Position numbers and translations under genes: made by a program. Shown here piece after piece: positions 21,218 through 26,636 of a stretch of 26,636 nt of DNA (its first letter is position 1; every line of letters starts with the position of its first letter). The notes beneath the pieces are model-generated. The model had not been told where the DNA came from. It searched no databases and was given only the letters and a program-made list of their open reading frames with translations. The DNA is taken from positions 1-26,636 of IMG/VR virus record IMGVR_UViG_3300032177_000065, one strand, 5' to 3'. The stretch is from a virus.

Positions 21218-23108
21218 CCTTGCCCCTCATCGCCAGCAGTGCGTTCATGAACTCCATGCGCGCCTCGGCCTCTTCGGAGACGGCCTCCTGAGCACGCTTG
21301 GGGGCGGCGTTGTTCGGCCCGCCGCGGTTCTTCCTGCCCCCCGCGTTGGCGAAGCCAGCCTTTGCTTGTGCTGTAGGCTGGTCGCCAAGCGGGGCCTCGG
21401 GAGAAGCGGCGGCCGGGAGTCTGGCCGGCATGCCGAACGGCAGAGGCTCAGGCTCGGAGTTCTTCTCCTCCGGGGTCTTTGGTGCCTCGAACGTCTCGAT
21501 GGGCCGAGCTTTCGACTCAGAGCCGTCAGAGGGGTAGAACAGTTCCACGATCTCGTCGATGTCCTTGATGCCGAGGTCCTCCAGGAAGATGCGCAGGATG
21601 GTCGGCCCGTCATTCATTATCTGGATGGACTGCCCATTGGCGGTTATTCCAGTGACGAGCGCCTGCACCTCTGCCTGCGCATCTTTCTGCAGGACCGGCG
21701 GGAAGTCGACGTTGACGGTGGTGCCAATCTCTTCGCCGCCGACCATGACCTTCATCAGCCCGGTGGCCTCGTCGTAGCCGTCCGACTTGATCTTCGTGTT
21801 CGTGGCGCTGGTGGCCGCGGCCTCGATGACGAAGGTGAGCACGCGGGCGAAGATGTCCTTCCACAGTTGCTGCCTCATGCGGAAGGTGAGTTCCGTCGGC
21901 CGGTCAAGGGTCTTGGCGCTGGCGAGGTTGCCGGAAGCCGCGTCGCCGAAGAAGTTGCTGGGCGTGTCGGTGGCCGCGCAGACCATCATCATCACGCGGT
22001 TGAAAGTCTCCGGGTCGATGACGGCGCGGGAGACGTCCACGGCCTTGAGGTCGACGCCCGTCCTGTGGATGAAGGCCGAGCCGGCGACCGGCGCGGGGTT
22101 CGTCTCCTCGGCTGAGTAGGCCAGACCCAGCGACGACTGCAAGGCCGCCTTGGCGGCGTTCACCGAGGCCTGATCGGAGCCGCTCTTGAGGTCCCAGGCC
22201 CACTTGGCGAGGCTCTTGACGATCTTCTTGAAGTCCTCGAGCAACTCCTTGTAGGCGCGCGCCCAGTCGAGGGCTGCATACGTCTCGGGGACGCCGAACT
22301 TCATCTCCGCGTAGCCGCCGGTCTTCACGTGGATGACGGGCGTCTCCCAGTCGATCTGCACGTCGGCGAGATGCGAGTCCTGCACCATCTCGGAGGCCAG
22401 CGAGGGCCGCGCGCTCTTCTCCGCTTCGAGTTCGTGCAGGTAGTCGGCGTCGGGGTAGGCGGCTGAGTGCTCGCGGCCGTTCTCCTGCCAGCGGCGGATG
22501 TAGAAGTGGACCTCGGATGCGTCGTCGGGGTTACGCACCACGTCGCCGTCGAGAATCTGCTCGGTGGGGATGACCCGTATCTGCACGCGCCCCGAGCCCT
22601 TCGTGAAGAGGCGCAGGAAGAGGTTGCCCTCGACTCTCAGGCGGCGCTCGTTGCCCATGCAGGCGTCGAGGCTGGTAAAGGTGCGCCGGTTGCCCATGTC
22701 GGCGAGGAAGCCCTGCACGACCTTCTCGACCTCGGGCTCGGACGAGTGGATGGAGATGCCCTGGCCGAAGACGTAGACCGCCTGCAACTGCACGGGGCGC
22801 TTGATGACCGGGTTCTTGAGCGCGTAGAGGCGGCTGAGTCTGATGATTCTTTTGAGCCCGCCGGGGGAGAACTCGAAGTCCTCTTCGCCGCCGAGGATGC
22901 GCTGCCAGCCGGCGTCCTCGATGGCCAGTTCAAGCTCGGCGATGCGCTCGGAGAGCATCTGCTCGTTGGCGGCGGATGAAGCGAGGAAGGATTCTATCAG
23001 GGTGGAGTCAGCGACGCTGGGGACATTGTTCGTCCCCGGACCGTCTCCGCGCACGGCGGGAGTAAGCTCCACGGGCAGCACGATACGCGCATTTGCATGC
23101 GCATGCAA
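21210..23108 (-). CDS. Portal protein
   Basis: The protein has up to 632 residues. The first in-frame start is TTG 23108, ten bases after the terminase stop. It has only a weak ribosome site, and GTG codons nine and twelve residues later are alternatives, so the start is uncertain. The body is portal-like: LSRLYALKNPVIKRPVQLQA near 92-111, GNLFLRLFTKG, the beta-rich VQIRVIPTEQILDGD, and a helical crown-like stretch with MMVCAATDTPSNFFGDAASG at 394-413. The last 110 residues are Pro/Ala-rich and probably disordered. Twelve copies form the channel at one capsid vertex through which DNA is pumped. Position between the large terminase and the MuF-like gene is the standard order. Confidence 0.85.
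   Translation of the reverse strand: MHAHANARIVLPVELTPAVRGDGPGTNNVPSVADSTLIESFLASSAANEQMLSERIAELELAIEDAGWQRILGGEEDFEFSPGGLKRIIRLSRLYALKNPVIKRPVQLQAVYVFGQGISIHSSEPEVEKVVQGFLADMGNRRTFTSLDACMGNERRLRVEGNLFLRLFTKGSGRVQIRVIPTEQILDGDVVRNPDDASEVHFYIRRWQENGREHSAAYPDADYLHELEAEKSARPSLASEMVQDSHLADVQIDWETPVIHVKTGGYAEMKFGVPETYAALDWARAYKELLEDFKKIVKSLAKWAWDLKSGSDQASVNAAKAALQSSLGLAYSAEETNPAPVAGSAFIHRTGVDLKAVDVSRAVIDPETFNRVMMMVCAATDTPSNFFGDAASGNLASAKTLDRPTELTFRMRQQLWKDIFARVLTFVIEAAATSATNTKIKSDGYDEATGLMKVMVGGEEIGTTVNVDFPPVLQKDAQAEVQALVTGITANGQSIQIMNDGPTILRIFLEDLGIKDIDEIVELFYPSDGSESKARPIETFEAPKTPEEKNSEPEPLPFGMPARLPAAASPEAPLGDQPTAQAKAGFANAGGRKNRGGPNNAAPKRAQEAVSEEAEARMEFMNALLAMRGKDA
23093..23108. repeat. 16-bp perfect palindrome at the portal start
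   Basis: TTGCATGCGCATGCAA is fully self-complementary and its inner 14 bases alternate purine and pyrimidine. Its end coincides with the TTG taken as portal start, so it could fold over the initiation region or bind a dimeric protein. One such palindrome in a window this size is not improbable by chance. Confidence 0.6.
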
Positions 23109-23117
23109 GCATTAGGC

Positions 23118-24494
23118 TCAGATCGGCGAAATCGACCAGTCGCTCGAATCTTCGACCACGAACCTCGCGTCCGGCGTCCATACAGGGTGCTGCGCCGCCC
23201 ACACGGCCAGCGCCAGCGAGATCACCGTGTCGTCGTGGTCCCCGACCGGCGCCGCGTAGACGATGGTCCCCGAGGGGCTCATCGTGTACTGGTAGGAGCC
23301 GAGTTCGGCGAGCAGCACCGGCAGTTCCGGGAAACTGATCGCCTTCGACTGGATGGCCACCGAGAGGCTCTGGATGAGCTGCGTCTTGCGCATCCCCGAG
23401 AGGTGGTAGGGGTAGACCGGCAGCCCCCTCATCGCGAGCCCGTCGTGCAGCGGCTCGCCGATGCCCGTCGAGTCGACGAGGATGGCCTGCGCGTTGTACT
23501 TCTTGGCGACCTGCTCCACCCTGTCCATCTGGACCACGTAGTTGAGCACGTTGAGGCGCTCCATGCGCACCACGTGCGGCGTCACCTGGCTGTCCCTGAT
23601 GGCGTCGGTATCCATCACCGTGATGACCGTGAAGTCGGTGTGCTTGGCCCAGTCGACGCCGAGCACGTAGTGATGCCCCGCCGGGTCGGGCTCGTCGGCG
23701 AGGTCCCCGTAGACGCAGCCCGCGACTCCGTGGAAGACGCCGGCCGCCTCGTCGAGGAAGTCGGCCATGTACTCCTGGTTGAAGACGTCCACCGGCAGGA
23801 TCGCCTGCGCGTCGTCGATCTCGCTCTGGGGGATGTAGATGGAGGCCGAGGTGGGGAACGAGAAGCTCTCCCAGTCGGCGTCCTCCGGCCTGTCGCTCTC
23901 GCCCCTGCGGAACAGCGCGTAGGCCCAGTTCTTGCCCCTTGGCGTGCCGATGAACAGCGTGCGCCCCAGAGTGTCCGACAGCGTCGCCCGCAGCACGCTC
24001 ATCCAGGCATCACGCGGCATCTGCGCAAACTCGTCGAGCACGAGGAAGCCCACGCCCTCGCCTCTGAGGTTGTCGTACCTCTCCGCGCTCTTGAACTCCG
24101 TGAGGCCGCCGCTCTTCCACCTGATCTCCATCTGCCCCACGGAGGCGCGCTTAGAGGCGATGGCCGTCTCGAAATGCTTGCAGAAGACGCGGAAGACCCT
24201 GGCCGTCTGGGCATGCGTCGGGGCCACCCACCAGGAGGGGTCCTCGACGTGCTCCCACGAGTACTTGGCCGTCTCGTTGATGCCCGCCGTGGTCTTGCCC
24301 GCGCGCCGCCCCACCACGGCCACCCTGAAGCGCGCCTGCGACTCGTGCAGCGTCCGCTGCCAGTCCTGCGGCGTGTAGAGCTTGAGGCGCAGGCTCTCGT
24401 CCAGTTTGGGCTTCGCCTGCGACACGTAAGGCGCCTTGCCCGTCTGCTTGCCCTGCGTGCCGGCCCTGGGCTTGAACTTGCGCGGGGCACCCAT
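23118..24494 (-). CDS. terL: Terminase large subunit
   Basis: The ATG at 24494 shares a base with the methyltransferase stop (TGATG) and gives 458 residues. The frame is open further upstream, but that extension lies inside the methyltransferase gene. The ATPase has Walker A GRRAGKT at 62-68 and Walker B FLVLDEF with Asp154 and Glu155. A motif like FIGTPRGKNW follows at 181-190. The RNase H-like nuclease has acidic residues Asp281 (GVDWAKHTD), Asp341 (ILVDSTGIGEP) and Asp421/422 (GDHDDTVISLALAVW). With the small subunit it recognises the concatemer, pumps DNA through the portal and cuts it. All motor and nuclease motifs are intact and the length is within the family range. Confidence 0.95.
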   Translation of the reverse strand: MGAPRKFKPRAGTQGKQTGKAPYVSQAKPKLDESLRLKLYTPQDWQRTLHESQARFRVAVVGRRAGKTTAGINETAKYSWEHVEDPSWWVAPTHAQTARVFRVFCKHFETAIASKRASVGQMEIRWKSGGLTEFKSAERYDNLRGEGVGFLVLDEFAQMPRDAWMSVLRATLSDTLGRTLFIGTPRGKNWAYALFRRGESDRPEDADWESFSFPTSASIYIPQSEIDDAQAILPVDVFNQEYMADFLDEAAGVFHGVAGCVYGDLADEPDPAGHHYVLGVDWAKHTDFTVITVMDTDAIRDSQVTPHVVRMERLNVLNYVVQMDRVEQVAKKYNAQAILVDSTGIGEPLHDGLAMRGLPVYPYHLSGMRKTQLIQSLSVAIQSKAISFPELPVLLAELGSYQYTMSPSGTIVYAAPVGDHDDTVISLALAVWAAQHPVWTPDARFVVEDSSDWSISPI

Positions 24495-25597
24495 CAGGCG
24501 AACAGCTCCAACACCTGCTGCGCTTCGGCGGCCTCGATGCGACGGCGGGCGATCTCGATGTACTCGGCCTCGCGCTCGATGCCGATGAACTCGCGGCCCT
24601 CCATCGCGCAGGCGACTCCGGTCGTTCCGCTGCCCATGAACGGGTCGAGTACGGTGTCGCCGGGGTAGGCGATGAGTTTGACCAGCCAGCGCATGAGGGT
24701 GAGGGGCTTGACGGTGGGGTGGTGGTTCTGGCGCGGGCCACTCTCCCATCCGGGGGGGCGTTCGCCACTGGCGACGCGGTAGTCCTGGTCGGTCCATTTG
24801 TTGCCGTTGGAACGCACGACGGCCTCCATCCCCTCACACCCCGCGTTGCGCTCCCGGCGGGAACTTTTCGCGCAATAGAAGAATCTGCTCGCTCCGCCGG
24901 AGTCGCCGATCAGCGCCGTCGGCTCCTCGCGGTTCCCCTCGAACGCCCCGTAGGCGTTTCTCGTCTTGTCGGAGTTGCGAACGAATCCGGTCGCCGGAGC
25001 CTTGCCGCTCGTCAGCGTCCCCGTCTGCCCGTCCAGCATCGCCCCGGCCTCTTCGTCGAGGATGAGGTTGGCGGGCCAGCGGCCGGAGGGGTTCGGCGGA
25101 GCTTGAGTAACCTTCAAGTCTCCGCGTTCTGCTGCCGCGTAGCTGTTGCGCGCCATGGGCCTCTTCGTGAGGTCGCCGGGATGGTCGTAGTCGCCGGGGA
25201 GCGTCCCCACCCTGCACGCCTCAATCCCCAGCGCCCGCTTCGGCCCCGGCTTGCGGGCGAGGATGATCGGCTCCCATGCGGGTTTGAGGCAGGCGGTCCC
25301 CTTGGGGAAGCCGCTGCCGTACAGCCACATGAGCGTGTCGCGAATCTCGAAGCCGGCATCCTCGAGCGCGCAGGCGAGGCGGTGCCATGTGCGGGTGCCG
25401 CCGAAGGCGAGGAGAGAACCTGACGGTGGCAGCAGACGCAGCGCCTCCGTCCAGAAGTCGACGCCGGGCAGGCCGTGATCCCAGTGCTTGCCCATGAAGG
25501 ACAGTCCGTAAGGTGGGTCCGTCACGACCGCGTCCACGCTCCCCGCGTCCATCCCGGCCATGACCTCGAGGCAGTCTCCGTGCAACAACTCCGTCAC
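24494..25597 (-). CDS. DNA methyltransferase, beta class (N6-adenine or N4-cytosine)
   Basis: The GTG at 25597 is preferred, with GAGGGG five to six bases upstream; it follows the small terminase by 22 bases. The product has 367 residues. Motif IV is DPPY at 27-30 (AVVTDPPYGLSFMGKHWD). Motif I, DPFMGSGTTG, lies at 318-327 close to the C-terminus. This IV-to-I order with a target-recognition region of about 200 residues in between defines the beta class; DPPY favours N6-adenine, but N4-cytosine is not excluded. The HHPTVKPLTLMRWLVKLI helix before motif I is typical of N6_N4_Mtase proteins. No restriction enzyme is nearby, so it is probably an orphan enzyme protecting phage DNA or marking it. 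It is coupled to the terminase large subunit. Confidence 0.88.
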   Translation of the reverse strand: MTELLHGDCLEVMAGMDAGSVDAVVTDPPYGLSFMGKHWDHGLPGVDFWTEALRLLPPSGSLLAFGGTRTWHRLACALEDAGFEIRDTLMWLYGSGFPKGTACLKPAWEPIILARKPGPKRALGIEACRVGTLPGDYDHPGDLTKRPMARNSYAAAERGDLKVTQAPPNPSGRWPANLILDEEAGAMLDGQTGTLTSGKAPATGFVRNSDKTRNAYGAFEGNREEPTALIGDSGGASRFFYCAKSSRRERNAGCEGMEAVVRSNGNKWTDQDYRVASGERPPGWESGPRQNHHPTVKPLTLMRWLVKLIAYPGDTVLDPFMGSGTTGVACAMEGREFIGIEREAEYIEIARRRIEAAEAQQVLELFA

Positions 25598-25619
25598 CCC
25601 AGCCCCTCTCTCACTTTGC

Positions 25620-26111
25620 TCACCACTCCACGTCTTCCAGCACCGCGTCCTCAAGCTCGTCCTCAAGCGTCGCCCCTACGCGGGCCTCCACCACCTCTTC
25701 ATCCTCAAGCTCCACGGCGTTGGCGTCCATCTCCTCCCCCAGCGCCCCCGGCCTGTCGCCCCACTCGGCGACGTACTTCACGCTCACGTTCACGTTCTTC
25801 GTCTGCAACGCCGGCCTCTCCTCCTGCGCCAGCACGGCCGACTGCTTGCCCAGCCAGATCAGCATCGCGGCGTTGCCCTTCCTGCTGCCCGTGGCCGCGT
25901 CCAACTGCGCCTGCCTGAGCGTCAGGCGCCCGATGGCCTGCCCCTTCTTCCAGGCGGCCATGAGGCGGGGCTCCTCCTCCAGGCGAGCATCGAAGAGTTC
26001 CAGCGAGAGGGCGTAGAAGTCGGCGACCTCCTGCCGGGTGGCGAAGATGGAAGCCATCGACTCAAGGTCTACCGGGTCGATCCTGACGAGGGGGAATCCG
26101 ACTTCGTCCAT
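25620..26111 (-). CDS. terS: Terminase small subunit
   Basis: The protein has 163 residues from an ATG at 26111. The middle, about residues 30-95, is helical: YALSLELFDARLEEEPRLMA, then AAMLIWLGKQSAVLAQEERP. The helix ending in WLGKQ is the classical small-terminase pattern of an HTH-like unit plus oligomerisation helix. The last 45 residues are strongly acidic (LEDEEVVEARV, LEDELEDAVLEDVEW). Small terminases form rings that bind the packaging site and regulate the large subunit. It is the first gene of the operon. There is no convincing ribosome site and a promoter-like -10 lies six bases upstream, so the transcript may be leaderless. The repeat-rich region directly upstream is a candidate binding site. 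Confidence 0.78.
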   Translation of the reverse strand: MDEVGFPLVRIDPVDLESMASIFATRQEVADFYALSLELFDARLEEEPRLMAAWKKGQAIGRLTLRQAQLDAATGSRKGNAAMLIWLGKQSAVLAQEERPALQTKNVNVSVKYVAEWGDRPGALGEEMDANAVELEDEEVVEARVGATLEDELEDAVLEDVEW

Positions 26112-26117
26112 GGCCCC

Positions 26118-26146
26118 AGAGTAGCGGGGATGGGGGCGTCTGGCAA
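26118..26146 (-). promoter_or_regulatory. Candidate promoter for the structural operon
   Basis: On the minus strand a -35-like TTGCCA (26146-26141) is followed by a 17-base spacer and a -10-like TACTCT (26123-26118). Only six bases separate the -10 from the terminase ATG. This would start transcription at or next to the A of ATG and so give a leaderless message. It is a motif match only. Confidence 0.4.
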
Positions 26147-26269
26147 GCGTGGAGATGCGTTTTTGAGGCTGGTTATCGACGACTAGGGTCGGGATGGGGG
26201 AAATCTTGGCGGGGGTTCTGTGCGCGGAGATGGGCTGCGCGTACTTGGCGTGCGCGCGTCGGGATGGGG
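26127..26269. repeat. Three GGGATGGGG direct repeats
   Basis: Copies lie at 26127-26135, 26191-26199 and 26261-26269, spaced 64 and 70 bases. The last two share a longer GTCGGGATGGGG. The first lies inside the spacer of the candidate terminase promoter. Confidence 0.55.
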
Positions 26270-26310
26270 TCGGCGGAGGGCGGCGGCATGGGGGAGTGTG
26301 ATCGTGGTGC

Positions 26311-26331
26311 GCGATAGGCTCACAGTATCGC
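26311..26331. repeat. Hairpin with AGGCTCA in the loop
   Basis: Perfect six-base arms GCGATA and TATCGC enclose GGCTCACAG. The loop carries the first copy of the seven-base motif found four times in this region. Confidence 0.55.
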
Positions 26332-26363
26332 AGGCGAGGCTCATTTGAGCCTAGGTTGAGCCT
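26316..26363. repeat. Four AGGCTCA/TGAGCCT motifs in two-fold arrangement
   Basis: AGGCTCA lies at 26316-26322 and 26337-26343. Its reverse complement TGAGCCT lies at 26346-26352 and 26357-26363. The inner pair forms the inverted repeat GGCTCA-TT-TGAGCC, and the right pair lies in two tandem 11-base units (TTGAGCCTAGG, TTGAGCCTGGG). Spacings of 21, 9 and 11 bases are close to whole helical turns. Confidence 0.75.
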
Positions 26364-26398
26364 GGGTTTCGGCCGGCGCCAGCAGCAGCGCTCGCCTC

Positions 26399-26496
26399 AC
26401 CCTGTAAGTACTCTCAGAACGCAAAGCAAAGCAGAACAAACCCTAAGACCCTTCTCTCTCTCACTCTCTCTTCACCTTGCTACCCTGTACTTACTC
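26399..26496 (-). repeat. Two GAGTANNTACAGGGT elements
   Basis: Copies lie at 26413-26399 and 26496-26482, 83 bases apart. They are identical except for the two central bases, CT in one and AG in the other, inside a GTA-NN-TAC dyad. Both are preceded by GTTCT two or three bases upstream on the minus strand. Confidence 0.65.
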
Positions 26497-26636
26497 CAGA
26501 GAACAAGTGCACCCCTCTCCTAATAGGTTCTCCCCTAGTGTCACTCTCTCGAGCCCTGTTAGGCCTATCTGCTCAAGGTCTGGCGCCTGCCTGCCGATAG
26601 CTTGCTATGTAGGACACAAGGTGCTAGAGTGACCTT

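Larger units (their letters stand above)
26112..26636. other. Non-coding, repeat-rich region upstream of the packaging operon
   Basis: No convincing gene is seen in these 525 bases. The part nearest the terminase (26112-26370) is GC-rich and holds three GGGATGGGG copies, a hairpin and a symmetrical AGGCTCA/TGAGCCT cluster. The outer part (26400-26636) is visibly less GC-rich and has a pyrimidine tract (26449-26477). It also has two 15-base GAGTANNTACAGGGT elements, an 8-base inverted repeat (26540-26547 with 26626-26633) and a small palindrome (26597-26608). It is a candidate for a packaging site, operators or an origin. Confidence 0.6.

Noticed and set aside
23118-24797. Longer version of the large terminase starting at 24797
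   Set aside because: The extension reads through the methyltransferase gene in another frame. The ATG at 24494 forms TGATG coupling and gives a normal-length terminase.
24494-25666. Methyltransferase start at 25666
   Set aside because: It would add 23 residues overlapping the terminase small-subunit gene, and the family N-terminus begins at the GTG at 25597, which has a ribosome site.
26183-26344. 53-codon minus-strand open frame upstream of terS
   Set aside because: There is no ribosome site, and the Pro/Arg-rich composition and repeat overlap indicate non-coding DNA.
26399-26496. Possible CRISPR array from the two similar elements
   Set aside because: There are only two copies, with a spacer of 68 bases and no cas gene; this is better read as an operator pair.
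26540-26633. Inverted repeat GTCACTCT/AGAGTGAC as transposon ends or attachment site
   Set aside because: The arms are eight bases and enclose under 100 bases with no transposase or integrase. It is too weak to call a mobile element.

Overview
The window is the structural and lysis half of a tailed double-stranded DNA phage (Caudoviricetes) or a prophage. The morphology is siphovirus-like: there is a very long tape measure, tail-tube proteins and tail-tip proteins, and no sheath or contractile baseplate genes. The DNA is GC-rich, GTG starts are frequent and the first gene may be leaderless. This fits a high-GC host, perhaps an actinobacterium, but nothing here fixes the host. There is no integrase, repressor, replication gene, tRNA or CRISPR array. 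Every gene I accept lies on the minus strand, so transcription runs from the right edge to the left edge.

Read in transcription order, the layout is as follows. 26636-26112 is a non-coding, repeat-rich control or packaging-site candidate. 26111-23118 is the packaging block: terminase small subunit, a beta-class DNA methyltransferase, terminase large subunit. 23108-17270 is the head block: portal, MuF-like protein, protease-scaffold fusion with an internal scaffold start, decoration protein, major capsid protein. A GC hairpin follows. 17202-15245 holds the connector genes: a zinc-ribbon/HeH-like protein, adaptor, head closure, gp10-like protein and tail terminator. 15255-14759 holds two small genes of unknown function. 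14755-12946 holds two paralogous tail-tube proteins and tail-assembly chaperones made by a -1 frameshift. 12959-3761 holds a tape measure with internal repeats, a distal-tail protein and a large tip adhesin in which a glycine-rich domain interrupts a LamG-like domain.

3761-1 is the lysis or envelope end. It has a coiled-coil C-tail-anchored protein, a Cys-rich protein, a membrane-anchored protein with a pectate-lyase-like N-terminal edge, a papain-like protease with an altered active site, an endolysin (peptidoglycan-binding plus CHAP-like), two holin-like proteins and a glycosyltransferase-like gene cut by the window edge.

Almost every junction overlaps by 1-14 bases (ATGA, GTGA, TGATG). 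One long translationally coupled message is therefore likely, and these overlaps were used to choose several starts. The least conventional parts are the symmetrical repeat cluster ahead of the terminase, the protease and pectate-lyase-like cassette, the duplicated tail-tube gene, and the methyltransferase lodged between the two terminase genes.
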